Positions 37,995-51,108 of a DNA stretch of 64,000 bases are shown here, piece by piece; the first letter of the stretch is position 1, and every line of letters begins with the position of its first letter. The translations under genes and the position numbers were made by a program. The notes beneath the pieces were generated by a model, which worked only from the letters and a program-made list of their open reading frames with translations, was not told the DNA's origin and ran no database searches. The stretch lies in contig NC_087079.1 of assembly GCF_026151205.1 (NCBI RefSeq), forward strand, positions 4,731,230 to 4,795,229. The letters are read 5' to 3'. The DNA comes from Bolinopsis microptera. Taxonomy: Eukaryota; Ctenophora; Tentaculata; Lobata; Bolinopsidae.

Positions 37995-38239
37995 TTCGTT
38001 TCATTTTCGTTTCATAAGTAAACGTCACATTTATTTGATTGATTCGGAAAATTTCTAATTGGGACGGCGTCATATTAATTAATCATAAAAGCATATGGCA
38101 ACTTTTTCATCTATTACAATAGATGTATCACTACGCTATGTTACAATATTTATATTCGTCATTGTGGTATTACTATTAATTGGACGAGGAGATCAGTGAT
38201 CACAATCGCCCCATCCCAGCCGTAGCATTCTTATTTCTA

Positions 38240-38340
38240 CTCAGGATTTTACCTAATACTCAGGATTTTACCTAATACTCAGGATTTTACCTAATACTCA
38301 GGATTTTACCTAATACTCAGGATTTTACCTAATACTCAGA
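38240..38340. repeat. 19-bp tandem repeat, five copies
   Basis: Unit CTCAGGATTTTACCTAATA, nearly perfect. A smaller triplication (TTTTGTGAAATA) lies near 38660-38700. Confidence 0.9.
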
Positions 38341-39242
38341 ATTTTCTAAGTATACTCTACACTTAATTCGTCAGCTCACATTTATAAAAAAGTTATAGTT
38401 TGATTAACCCATGCTTTGGTATCATTTTTTTGGTTCGCGTTCTAATTTAGCATCAAAGTTTAAAGATAATAGTATTGTGAACAACAATGATATCAATATC
38501 ATTTACTAAATGAAGGATAAATACATGAACTTGCAGTGAGTTGAATATTACTGAGTATTTTTTCATGATATTCTATAATATCAGTACTACATAACTTACT
38601 TAAAAGAGGCCTGAACTAGCATAATATATTATGATAGTTTCAATAATTACTGCTAAGAGTTTTGTGAAATATTTTGTGAAATATTTTGTGAAATATTTTT
38701 GATCTCTCTGGCAGACCTTTGTCATGACAAGTGGAGTTCGTATCTTTCGTTGATTCATATTATTAATACTGCATATATGAGCATATTTTAATTAGTGAAT
38801 TCTTGTGGGGTCTCATTAACATTAAGACATCCATGAAGAAAACGGTTACAGTAGCTTTAGGAATATTTGAAAGGTTATCATATCTTGACCAATACTTTTA
38901 GGGAACATTAAATTAGCTATACTGTCACAGCATCTCTAAACGAAAATGATCTTATACCCATTACAGTATAACTAAAAATTAAACTTAAAGTTATATAACT
39001 ATGTTGCAGACTGCTCTTGGAATTAATCAAATTAATCTTGGAAACGTTAGAAGCTGTCAAGTTGCTAGATCAAAGTCAAATAAGATATTTATAACCATTA
39101 TAGCGACCGTCTTATTAAGTCTCAGATGAACATGATATTTATAACCATTAAGAGTACACTGATCAAATGGAAGAGTCGTTTTCCAGTAGAGTTGTTGTAG
39201 AGTTCCGATATGTAATATTGATCTCCAATACCTTATTTCTTC

Positions 39243-42200
39243 GGCAAGTTTCCATAAACGATATTTTATGATCGGCGCCGATAATCGCTTATTGAGCGCT
39301 TTTTCGGCGCTTTTTAAAAATAAAACCGTTTACAATCGCTTTTTTTACGATTATAAACGGTTAAAAAAAAATCGCTTATAATCGACTATAATTGGTGTCA
39401 TAATTCAAAAAAGCGCTTTTTTGAATTTAAAAGCGCTTATAAGCGCTTTTAAGCGCTTACTAGCGTCGCTGAGCGATTTGAAAGCGGTTTTCCAGTAGGA
39501 TTGGCGCCAAAAACGGGTGGATAAGCGGTTGGCCGGATAAGCGATTCGTAGGCGCTTTTTTGAACCATTTATAAGCGATTATAAGCGCTTATAAATGGGG
39601 TGCAATTTAGCTGTTTGTAAAGCGCAAATAAAGCGCTTATAAGCGCTTTTAAAATTGAGTCAGGAAAACGCTATATTACATCTTATAACCGCTTATAATC
39701 GATTATAAGCGTTTTTTTAGAAATCGCTTATTACGGCTAATTCATCGCTATTTCACCGCTTTTACCGCTTTTCCTATCATCCATGGCCAGGTGAGCAGGA
39801 ATTAAAAAGCGCTTATAATCGCTTTTTCTATGCTGCCCCTAGCCTGGTCGGAACGGGGTAGTACCCGGAATTTAAAAGCGCTTATAAGCGATTTCTCAAT
39901 TCCCCTTAACCTGGTTGGAACTTTCATGTGCTTTTCTGAGCAACCTGGGGTGCACCGGCAGAGTCAGGATTTAAAAGCGCTTATAGGCGCTTATGATCGC
40001 TTTTCTACCACTTTTCCTATCACCCATGGCATGGGTTGGCAAGAATTATAAAGCGCTTATAAGCGTTTTTTCAATGCTGCCCCTAACCTGTTCGGAACAG
40101 GGGTGTGCCCGGAATTAAAAAGCGCTTATAAGCGCTTTTTTAATGCTGCCACTAACCTGGTCGGAACGGGGGAGTGCCCGGATTTAAAAAGCGCTCTTAA
40201 GCGCTTTTTAAATGCTGCCCCTAACCTGTTCGGAACTGGAAATCAGAGTGCCCGCTTATAAGTGCTTTTCTGAGCAACCTGGGGTGCACCGGCAGAGTCA
40301 GGATTTAAAAGCGCTTATAGGCTTATGATCGCTTTTCTACCGCTTTTCCTATCACCCATGGCCTGGTTGGCAAGAATTAGAAAGCGCTTATAAGCGCTTT
40401 TTCAATGCTGCCACTAACCTGGTCGGAACGGGGGAGTGCCCGGAATTAAAAAGCGCTCATTAGCGCTTTTTTAATGCTGCGCTTATAAGCGATTTCTCAA
40501 TTCCCCTTAAGTTTAACCTGGTCAGAACTGGAAATCAGTGTGCCCGCTTATAGTTATAAGTGCTTTTCTGTGCAACCTGGGGTCACCGGCAGAATCAGGA
40601 TTTAAAAGCGCTTATGATCGCTTTTCTACCGCTTTTCCTATCACCCATGGCCTGGTTGGCAAGAATTAGAAAGCGCTTATAAGCGCTTTCAGATGTGACT
40701 CTGATCAACTGTATAGTTGACAATTTATACTATGTATTGACGTTACAATATCGATCAATTGTGTTAACAGTAGACAAAGCTCTAAGCAACTAAGAAGTAA
40801 AACAAATTTTGCTCATTACTGCAACCTACAAAAAATTATTTGTCATTGCTGTTTAGTACAGGCTCGATTTTAGAACACTGTTTCAAGAGTAACAAATTAT
40901 TCATTGTGGAAAATTCTAAGTTGCACAAGTACGGCGCGCGCTAACATTGACTCTTAAAATAATCGGATTGCTTTAATGTTAAAGTACCCGGGTTTTTACG
41001 CTTGCAGTGGCGCCCCACCTCCCGGTGACACAGAGGCGGTACTTGTGCGAAAAAATGCTTGCAGCCTGGGCACGGATCTAAGCAATTTTATATTGGGTGT
41101 CAAAATTTTGTCCTCATATCTGACGTCGCGCTTGGCAACATGAACACTGCGGGCGCGCGCACGAAGGCGAGTTGGTGCTTTTCTTTATTTGTGAAACAAG
41201 TGGCGCGAATTTTACCAGGGGAACCCAAGCTAGTATGTTCATAAGCATAGCCTGGCGTAATTTTGACCATTGTTAACGAGAAGAAAGCGGCACGCGCTAC
41301 TTCGAAGAAATTTAGACGAGTAACATCCGTCAAGGCGTAATTAAACCCTCCAAAACGCGCAAATAGGTGTGTTTATGCGATTTTACAATCAAATAATCAG
41401 ATTTTACAATCTAACTCAGCGCGCGGCTTTTGTAGTGCATACGTCACGGTCACTTCTTTTTTATTGGTAGTTGGCGTGCACGTGATCTTTTGCGCGGCTG
41501 TAATTGGTTCTGAACGATCACGTGAATGCTAGTCCGAATAAAGATTTGGCGGAATGCAGAATGACAGGCTGAGCGCAGCCCAGTAACGCGAATTGTAAGC
41601 ACCCTGTCACCCGATCTTGAGGTGACGTATGACACTTCGTTTAACAAACTAATTAAAACGTTTTCTGTTTCCCGCTAGGCTCATTGGACCAGGTGAGCTT
41701 GCATGCTTGTGAATGTGATTGTAAGTACAGCTGTACTGTAGTTTTTACCTAATTACCCCTACTGCAGAAACTGCAAAGTGCGGGAAATTTTGGGAACCAA
41801 TATATGGTTGCCAAAATCGATGGACGGTTGGCGGCTAGATCAAAGCTCAACGGCTCTGGATTAGGGGTGGACGATAAAAATAAACTTGCTCAGATTTTAA
41901 AATTTTTTGTAACACTGTTTTCTAGAGACTGTGAGAATTTTCACAATACCATATTTGTCATACCTTTTTGGAAAGATCAGTGAGTTTCGCCTCACTAGCT
42001 GGGTGCCATTTGCTTTATCCAGAGCCCTTGCGCTTGCAGTAGCGCGCGCCCACTCACTTCTTGACGTACTTGTGAAACAAGCGCGCCCGAAGTGGCGCGA
42101 AAGCACATGGTTATATTGGGTTATGTGAAGGGTGCCATATTTGATGGTGCGCGGCTTTTGGAGCAAAAGTAGATGTAAATTGTAAAAGTCGCGTAATTTG

Positions 42201-43729
42201 ACCAAATTCGTTGATTTTTGTCGTATTATTTCGGACACTTTCCTCGTAAGTCTATGAGTACAGAGTGAGCTCACCAATTTTTGTTGCAATCGGAGGTCGG
42301 GAAGGATACTCAATATCTATTTGTTTGAAGAAAATTGTGCTGGCCGAAATTAGCGCTAAAAAACTATCCTACTATACAGTCGGCACGCGCGGCTCACTGT
42401 TGATGGCGCACTACCTATCTGGATAAAGCAACGGCAGCACGAAGGCAAATGGTTAAGTTAGGTGCAAAATAATCGAACATGCAAAAACTCTTAGCTTTAT
42501 TGCATTGTATATCATGTGTACGCTTATTTTTGTATAAAAACCGCGACCTGCTCTTGCTAATTCGCTCGCCCAAAAATATTATGTGACCTTGGTTTTTATG
42601 GTTTTGCAGCCGTACAAAACAATTTTACATAAACCCTAATCCCAACCATAACCCCGAAGCTATCCATAACCCGCGTACCTTAACCCAAACCCTAACATGA
42701 GCCCTAAACAATCGAAAAGCGCTTTTTAATCCTGACTCTGCCGGTGCACCCCAGGTTGCTCAGAAAAGCACTTATAAGCGGGCACTCTGATTTCCAGTTC
42801 CGACCAGGTTAGGGGCAGCATTTAAAAAGCGCTTATGAGCGCTTTTTTATTCCGGGCACTCCCCCGTTCCGACCAGGTAAGGGGCAGCATTGAAAAACGC
42901 TTATAAGCGCTTTATAATTCTTGCCAACCCATGCCATGGGTGATAGGAAAAGTGGTAGAAAAGCGATCATAAGCGCCTATAAGCGCTTTTAAATCCTGAC
43001 TCTGCCGGTGCACCCCAGGTTGCTCAGAAAAGCACATGAAAGTTCCAACCAGGTTAAGGGGAATTGAGAAATCGCTTATAAGCGCTTTTAAATTCCGGGC
43101 ACTACCCCGTTCCGACCAGGCTAGGGGCAGCACCGAAAAAGCGCTTATAAGCGCTTATAAGCGCTTTTTAATTCCTGCTCACCTGGCCATGGATGATAGG
43201 AAAAGCGGTAAAAGCGGTGAAATAGCGATGAATTAGCCGTAATAAGCGATTTCTAAAAAAACGCTTATAATCGATTATAAGCGGTTATAAGATGTAATAT
43301 AGCGTTTTCCTGACTCAATTTTAAAAGCGCTTATAAGCGCTTTATTTGCGCTTTACAAACAGCTAAATTGCACCCCATTTATAAGCGTTTATAATCGCTT
43401 ATAAATGGTTCAAAAAAGCGCCTACGAATCGCTTATCCGGCCAACCGCTTATCCACCCGTTTTTGGCGCCAATCCTACTGGAAAACCGCTTTCAAATCGC
43501 TCAGCGACGCTAGTAAGCGCTTAAAAGCGCTTATAAGCGCTTTTAAATTCAAAAAAGCGCTTTTTTGAATTATGACACCAATTATAGTCGATTATAAGCG
43601 ATTTTTTTTGAACCGTTTATAATCGTAAAAAAAGCGATTGTAAACGGTTTTTAAAAAAAAAGCGCCGAAAAAGCGCTCAATAAGCGATTATCGGCGCCGA
43701 TCATAAAATATCGTTTATGGAAACTTGCC
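39243..43729. mobile_element. Large foldback DNA transposon (4.5 kb) with 8-bp target duplication
   Basis: Ends GGCAAGTTTCCATAAACGAT and its reverse complement, flanked by the direct repeat ATTTCTTC (39235-39242 and 43730-43737). Left arm about 39243-40690 and right arm about 42715-43729 are long, highly similar inverted repeats made of GCGCTTATAAGCGC-like palindromes alternating with spacers such as CTAACCTGGTCGGAAC and CCTATCACCCATGGC. The 2-kb centre (40690-42715) shares pieces with 54-57 kb and holds short CCCTAA-like words at 42628-42706. No transposase was recognised; the central minus frame (41897-42313, 138 codons) has no family features. Family members move by cut-and-paste supplied in trans, by inference. 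Confidence 0.9.
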
Positions 43730-43737
43730 ATTTCTTC

Positions 43738-46048
43738 AATAATGAAAGCGTTACTCATTAAATTTCCATTGGGCATGCTTCTGTCAATAATATGACAACT
43801 GTACTTAATAAGTAATATGATGCTCAAAATAGCAATTATCGAAATATACACCGACAAGAAACCGATGTATTTACAGCGCCGGGCAAAATATTTGATTTTG
43901 ATTAAACTGCATATATATATTTACCGTCGGGCTTGCTCGTGCCGATCCTCAAGTTCTGGAGAACTAAATTACCCTCTGGTATTTAACTTTAAGTATACTA
44001 GTACTACGTTGTTGCTTCCTTCATTGCAAATATAATGTTAGAAATTTTGGGGAGTGAACATTATTTTATTTTAAAATTTCTGTATTTGCAGGTTTTATTA
44101 CTGCAAGTAGTTAAGTACGTCAATCACGTTTACTTTTATCAGTTTGGATTTAATTAATTTGTCTGATTTTATTAAGAAGCTGACGGACCTATTTGCCGAT
44201 AAATTGGAGCAATTTAATGCTTCTTAGAGCTTACAGATTTCAACAGGTCCGCTTAGCTTGATAAAATCGCTATTAAACTGTGAACCTGGAATTTTGTTCA
44301 AACAATGGTAAAATTGAACATATAACCTGTTCAAATAGTAAACTATATGCTGTATTTGATGACATTGAAGATAGAAATAGTTGGTGAGCATGGATATTGG
44401 ATTCTGAAAATGTTTACATAATCAACACCTTGGCGTCTTAAATACCTACCAGTACCAACTAGTTTCAATTAAAGTATCAATATAGAATTCTTTATTATTC
44501 TCGAAATGAATATTATTCATTCACTCTCGAATAACTTATACCAAGATTCAAGTGCGGTTTTTCATGAACTTGTACCTAAACGACAAGCAACAAATTGAAC
44601 TGCTTGATATTTACAAAAAATGTTAAGTACTTTTAATTAAATGTATTCAAATTGGCAATAGCTCAAAACCATAATCTTACTTAGCTAGTTTCGATGAACC
44701 TTTAAGATAACGTTATCATTTAATGAGGTAACGATATTGTTACTGGCGGATGTATATTAATATTGAGTTGGGAACCCGACACGAGGGCGAAGGACACAAT
44801 TAAATCGGAAGAGGGCGGTGCTTTCCTAAAATGGTGGACACCAGTGGCGTAACGTTGCCTGTTGGCGCCCCGCTGAAAAAAAGCACCCCCTGTTGGCGTC
44901 CCCTGCCCTTTTGGCGCCCCTCTCTAAAATTGGAGAAGTGAAATGATTTTAGAGGATACCCCAGTAAAATTTCTAAAAAAGTGTGTTTATAGAGCAAAAC
45001 GCGCAGTTTTAGTTTTACTATTATTACAGTATTACCGTAGTTCAGTTTTTCAAAATTGTCCCACATTCGAACGACGATTTGGGGGCCCCTAAGAAAATAT
45101 AGCACGTGCGCAGCGTTTAAGTTTAACATGGACACGAGGAAACCAAACACCGTCCTAAATAAAAACCCAAAAATTAACGTGTCCCATCAAAAATCTAATT
45201 TTAACTTTGTTTTGTCTGTATAAAGGTACAATGTTGACATATACATATTACATAGCCATATAACAAACAGTCCGGCACGTAAAAAATTCCTTCCTAGAAT
45301 TCCTTAGAATTCCTATTTTATGTATATTTTTAGTATGGTTTTTTGATTTTTAGCATAATTTGTTTAGATAGCTCTATATGTCGCGCGACGACATATAGCA
45401 CTATGCAAATAGCTTATCTTATAGCGTCATTTGACGCTAGATGACGCTAGATGTCGAATTTCAACTATCGGTAAAGGTCCTAATAACCTTGGCAAGTCGA
45501 ACACTATTGACAGTTTGTATACAATTCATTACTTTTCTGACTGCTCGGTAAAATTTATGACAGGCTTATGCAACACCCCGTACAGGTCTATGTTTGCATA
45601 AATATTCAATAGAAACTCCAACTCAAGTCATTGCCAGTCCGTATGATTACTTATTGGTTTTTCTATAGAATGTTACTCAACGAGATCTGTTAAATTTCAC
45701 AATGCAACACCATACACGTTGTTTGGAAACATGTTTATTGTTTAAGAGGTCTAGTCATTACTATTACTATACCACAATTATAGTTGCAACTGAAAGACTA
45801 AATCTATTCATATCCTTAGAATTAAGGAATAAGAAAGTATATAAGTACATAATATATACCACGGGGTTTTGGGAAATTGAAATGCGATGTCTGAGTTTAA
45901 TTACGGGGAGCTTTGTCCCTGACTGCTTAAATTGCTCAAATTTAATTATATATTAATTAAAATTGAAGATCGTTTGAATCAATATAATCGTTTTCCAGGA
46001 AATTTTAAAAATTAAGGGTTAATTAACTGATCACACGCGGAGTACAAT
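43738..46048. other. Spacer with a small inverted repeat
   Basis: An imperfect inverted repeat at about 44164-44268 (GATTTTATTAAG ... CTTGATAAAATC) and a 10-bp-arm palindrome at about 45373-45397 (CTATATGTCG / CGACATATAG) are visible. The minus frame 44800-45150 ends in a stretch with CAGTGGCGTAACGTT, a word common in TIRs, but no partner end was found. Confidence 0.35.
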
Positions 46049-46177
46049 ATCACATCTTCTTGACAACTGTTGTCAAGAAGATGTTGTCAAGAAGATGTTG
46101 TCAATGTCAACAGTCTTTGTCTGACCGATTGTATAGAATTCCAGCCCAGACAAAGACAGCTGCCAATAAGATGTGAC
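46049..46177. repeat. Nested inverted repeats, MITE-like hairpin
   Basis: Outer arms TCACATCTT...TTG and CAA...AAGATGTGA; inside, CATCTTCTTGACAAC, a 1-nt loop and GTTGTCAAGAAGATG form a perfect 15-bp stem; further in, GTCTTTGTCTG pairs with CAGACAAAGAC. AAGATGTTGTCAAG is also repeated directly. No target duplication was identified. Confidence 0.7.
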
Positions 46178-47509
46178 CATAACTAGCTGATCATGTTTCT
46201 CAGAAGTTAACCACCTCTCAAGTTTATCACCTCAACTTTGTCTCCCAGTTTCGTTATATATTTCCCATTTCACATCTTTGTTCGGTTTGTTTGAATGAGC
46301 ATGGCTTTAGTATCAGTATGTGTTTACGGGCCACAGCTGCATTCACAGGGCTCTCACTTAACAATAACTTTTAGCCTAACAATAAGATGGCACAAATAGC
46401 GATCAATTGTGATTCAAACTAAATTGAACTTTAGCCGTACTGGGGCCAGAAGGACGTGTTTACAGGGAGATCGTGTCTAGTAAGTCCTAGTACACTCACA
46501 ACTAAGGTCTATAACGGTTCAAGTTTAGCCATATGGTTCTTTTTCTTATAATTCATATTTAAGACGTGAACTTAACTATAATAAGCTATATGCACGACTC
46601 TAATTCCTTGTCAGTCCTCTAGAACTTTACTTTCTTGGGAAGTTCGTGCTAGATTTATAGTACAGTGGGCGTCAAGGGGTATTAAATGTTCATTTTCAAG
46701 TATGTGATAATTTAGTCTTGACTTAGCCTTTATATATATTAACTCGTGGCCTTTATATAAGTATAATCGGTATGTGCATACTGCAGGAGCTTTGGAAACA
46801 TTGTACTAATAGTTTGTCTTTCTTGTTGTTGATTTTTCTGTGATTTTTTTCTCTGTTGTATTAACTTATTAAACCTAGAATGCATTATGCAACCATAATA
46901 CAAAAGCCAAGGAAAGCATTTCAATTTAGATAAGATATATTTTATAAGATAAGTAGGTTTTAACGATGTATAATTAGAAGAGATTACATGCAGCTGTTAA
47001 ATAGTTTGCCGTGTTGTGTACAGCTATAACCATGTTGATATATCTACTAACTTACTCACTGTAAAGCTTTAATGTTATTCAGTAATCAGTATTTGTATAC
47101 AGCTCTAAAAATAGTTCTGTTGTATAGCCTGGTTTAATTTACGTAGCTTCTATTTCACTAACCTATCAATTTACTGAACTAATATTATTTTGATCTGTGG
47201 GCCATGGTTTTTGATCTGTGGGCCATGGTTATTGATTGTATCCGATTTTAATCACTATTTGCCCCTTTAGTCCTTGATGCATTGATTTTGTTGGTCAGTT
47301 ATTGAATTACGACGGTTGAAATGCTCAGCTAAAATTTAAAAAGTGTAAACTCTTCACAGTCTATCACGCTGTTTATTGATGATATTAAATTGAATATAAA
47401 GAAACCATAAACAGTCTCCCTAAAATTAACAAAGATACATTTAGCAGGAAGGCAGCAATGTGCTGGATGCAAGGAAAATCTGCAGAAGCTAAATCCCACT
47501 GAATTATCC

Positions 47510-50500
47510 ATGGACGCCTATGGAAGTGAGTATTGTGATCCTTATGATTTTATACCACACTTTAAAATAATTATAGAAGTCGATTCTGGCGGTCTATTTT
47601 TTAGAAACGTGGTTCTGGGTTTGATTGCACAATAGTGAAAGCTGATTGGTTTATTGCTGTCACGTGTCAAAGTAGTATGCTTCTCCTCCTCGCCAGTATC
47701 TAAGTCTATAAAATACAGATATCTACTCTTTTGGTACAAAGGGGGTGCACGCATGGGACATGGTATTCTGTACTTCTTCATACTTTCACGAAAACTATGA
47801 TTATATACGTTTAAACTTTTCGGACCTTATTTGGGTGAACATTACGTGGACCCTGAGCCTTTCAGCGCTCACGTAATTTCCGAACAAATAAAGTCCAATA
47901 ATGTTAAAAGATTTGAGTTACAGTTATTATATTATGACGCAACAATCGATTAATCACTTTACAGTTTGGTCAATCATTAACTCAATGTTAAGTTTGTGCC
48001 ACCTCTTGAGGAGCTTTTTTAATTTGTCTCAGAAAATATGGCCATTTGAAATTCCAACTTTTTGAATCACCCTGTATAATAACATCTTTTTCAGTGAATA
48101 GGATATTGATTGTTAGCTGGTTCATTGCAGTGTTCTTAGCAAATATCACAGTCTTTGCAGTGCTCATGTACAAAGTTCAGTTTAAGAAAAAGGTAAGAAC
48201 AACATTATTATCCCATTTATAAGAAGACACCGCTTTTACTTCATAGGTTACGGTAACCAGGTTACGGTAAACTAGTTACGGTAACTGTGTTACAGTAACT
48301 ATAGGTTACATTAACTGTGTTACAACTTAACTAAAACCTTATAACACCTTCTTAATTTCTAAATTTCTTGTCAAATACCTGCTCAAACTCTCAAACAATC
48401 TAGATTAAACCTCGTAACATTTCAGTCGAGGTGCTTGGTGCTTCTCTCCTCACTTTACTACATGATTTACTCGCTCGCAATAGCCGTCTTCTCCTTTACA
48501 ACAGGCGCACAGTCTTTTCAAGATGTCTACTGTTCTGCCTTCATGGGGTCTCTCTGTCTTTCTATTATTTTGGGGAATGTCTTCTGCGTGGTGAGCCAGT
48601 TTATTATGATTGTGTAATGATTTTGATGATATAGCTTAACCCTTTATTATTTATAATCATTTAGCTGTTTATACGTTTATAGCATCTCACGAAATTGATA
48701 TCAAGAAAAACGTAATATTCATGAATATTGAATGAAAATAAGCTGTTGCTTATTGATTTATAAGTTGACTTTATAAATTCTTTGAATCGTGTCTTATTGA
48801 AATAAATTTAAAACTAATTAATGCACATGTTCAGTTAGGTGTGACGGTTGAAAGATTTGTATATATAGTTTACGCATTGCAGTACAAACGCATCATTAAT
48901 TCTACAAGGGTAAGTTATTGATGTTCTTTGCCTGGGGACCCCAGGCTATTATATTTATGTTCATAATCATAGAGATTAGGCGGAATGACAGGCTGAGCGC
49001 CGCCCAGTAATAATGTTGCCACATTATACTCTTGTTAAGATTCATTAAAATTAATGATCGTAGACTCATCCATTTTAGATTTATTCAGTTTCAACTCTCA
49101 AGTCACAGTGCATCGTCCCAAAGAAAACAGTTGAATAATTAAAATCTAGGCATCTTGAAGTTAAACTAAAAAATATTATCTGATATTTGCTTGTATTTGC
49201 TTTTAATTGGTCGGCCAAGTCCACCTTTTCTGAACTACATCACCTTTTTCAGATTATGGGATTCACAATAGTGATATTTCTGATAACTATGTGCTATATA
49301 GTGGCAGCAACAGTTGGTGCACTAAAATTTCAAAGAGTAACGTTCACTAAAAATAAAACAGTGATCTGCACTGTGGACGAAACATCAGTGACTACTCGGG
49401 TAATTATCTTGTAGATATTTAACAGTGCGAATTTAAAAATAGACCAGATGATACCAAACCACACTACTCAATACCTTCAAAAGTGAGAACTGTTCAGCGA
49501 AATAAAGAAAACCCTTGAAATTGATTTTAAAACTATCACTTAAAGTAAGAATATAACCGGAAGTATCCCCCAGATTGTATCCTACATATCACTGCTAGTC
49601 TACCTGATAGCCTTCTCCTTAGTACCTGCTTTGTGGCTCAGAATACACTTCCTCCGGAACAACATTAAGAAGATATGTTCCTTACAGAACAAGCATCAGA
49701 AGCAGCTTCAACTCAGACACGAGAGGTTAAAAGCAGAAAGCCAGTTTCAGCATAAAGCGACAATGTCCCCGCGGGCCATGTTAGCCAGCAAAGTGTAAGA
49801 ATATTAAATACTTAGTTCTTTTGAAGTTTAGAGTTATTTAGAGTGTTCAACAAAATCTTTTTAATATTCTTTAAGCACTCTGCACAAAAAACAATTCGTG
49901 ACAAAAACCTTCCAGGGGACTCGGTAGGCTGAAGAATGGCATAGATTATCAAAAATCTCCGGACATCCAGCGGTGCGATAAAACCCCCGCTCCTAGGAGA
50001 TCTGGAAGAACTGCTTCGAAAGTAAAAAGACCAAAAACAGGCTCCCAAGCTTCCTTTTTGTCATCCACTAAATCCTCTAAGCACACTATCAAGATATTTC
50101 TTGTGTCTTTTGTTGTATTAAAGATTCAATATGTGTGCTTTTTCCCTCCCTTTATAAAGGTACTACGTTATTTTTATTATTAATTAATTAACTTAATTTT
50201 TATCTTTACTCATTCATTTTCCTTTGGTATAATCTATTTTAGTTTATAATGATTATTGATTAACTTATTGCTATTACTTATAAATTAAGTTAAGAAGTAA
50301 TTAAAAGTTATTTGCTTGCTGTGATAAGCAAATTGACGGTAGATCTGTTTCAAGACATACTTTTTATTGAGCTTAATTAAACATTTTTATTGCTTACCAA
50401 TATTAAATTTCTATTGATAATAACATAATCTTATTAATCTCTTTAATTTTTCAGATAATTGCGGATAGTGATAACCTCCCACTAGTAATGATCGTGAGCT

Positions 50501-50631
50501 TCGCTGATGCTTTGTTTGGATGTTTAATACTGGTGGCAGCCGATGTGGAACTAAAGCAGATATTTTTCAAATTTATCAGAATTCTTTGCATTGAGAAACG
50601 GTCAGGCGGTCTTATGCGCGGTAGTCGTTAA
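47510..50631 (+). CDS. Class A (rhodopsin-like) G-protein-coupled receptor, eight predicted exons
   Basis: Exons: 47510-47525, 48095-48192, 48426-48590, 48835-48909, 49253-49399, 49574-49794, 49916-50159, 50455-50631. All junctions are GT/AG and in phase, giving 380 residues. Seven hydrophobic segments are seen: TM1 with FLANITVF (N22 like N1.50), TM2, TM3 starting at C74 and ending in VERFVYI (E99-R100-F101, the DRY position), TM4, a second extracellular loop with N152-K-T and C157, TM5 (about 168-190), a basic third loop of about 105 residues, TM6 with CFFP (315-318, like CWxP) and TM7. Oddities: valine where TM2 usually has Asp, and ADVEL where TM7 has NPxxY. C74 to R100 is one residue longer than usual, so the 48590 donor may lie 3 nt earlier. 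The first exon is the least certain. The ligand is unknown; the receptor would sit in the plasma membrane. Confidence 0.75.
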
Positions 50632-50638
50632 ACTAATT

Positions 50639-50644
50639 AATAAA
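50639..50644 (+). terminator. Polyadenylation signal AATAAA after the receptor gene
   Basis: AATAAA lies 7 nt past the predicted stop codon of the receptor. A second AATAAATAAA occurs near 50860. Either could serve; the first would leave a very short 3' UTR. Confidence 0.45.
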
Positions 50645-51108
50645 ACTTGTAATAACATTTCAGATAATATGGGAATTCATGGGATCATGAACAATAAGAT
50701 CGATACAAAACTTTTTTAATATTCAGATACGAAAGGTTGAATGTTTTTATTTATTTTAATTTATTGATTTTTATAAAACTTGAGGCAATTCTGGAGAATT
50801 TGAACATTTGGCATTTTGACAATTGATGATTGACTTGATAAATGGGTTGTGAAGTTGAATAAATAAAACTCGCGTCGTTTGATTTTTATAAGCAGCAAAT
50901 GCTATAAGTAACAATATTTATATTGACGCATCCGACATCAAATAATTCACATATATATAATTCATTCAAATGCAAATTGCTAAATCATTAATGAGTACAC
51001 TGTACAGTCTATAACCTTTATAAAATACCGTTCCTTTCTATATACTAGTTACTCGATACAAATTTAAGGAAAGCATAAGTTTTGTCATTTCATGTGACTT
51101 TGTCTATG

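Noticed and set aside
39830-40051. 73-codon ORF repeated in both arms (also 42912-43133 minus)
   Set aside because: It is copied only because the arms are inverted repeats; its content is palindromic spacer sequence.
41897-42313. 138-codon ORF as the foldback element's transposase
   Set aside because: No DDE-like or zinc-finger features, and much of it overlaps repeat modules found elsewhere without the frame.
44800-45150. 116-codon minus-strand ORF
   Set aside because: No recognisable domain; it overlaps a TIR-like CAGTGGCGTAAC word and low-complexity sequence.
47542-47781. 79-codon minus-strand ORF inside the first GPCR intron
   Set aside because: Composition is plausible, but there is no family match, no splice context, and it lies antisense within a better-supported gene.
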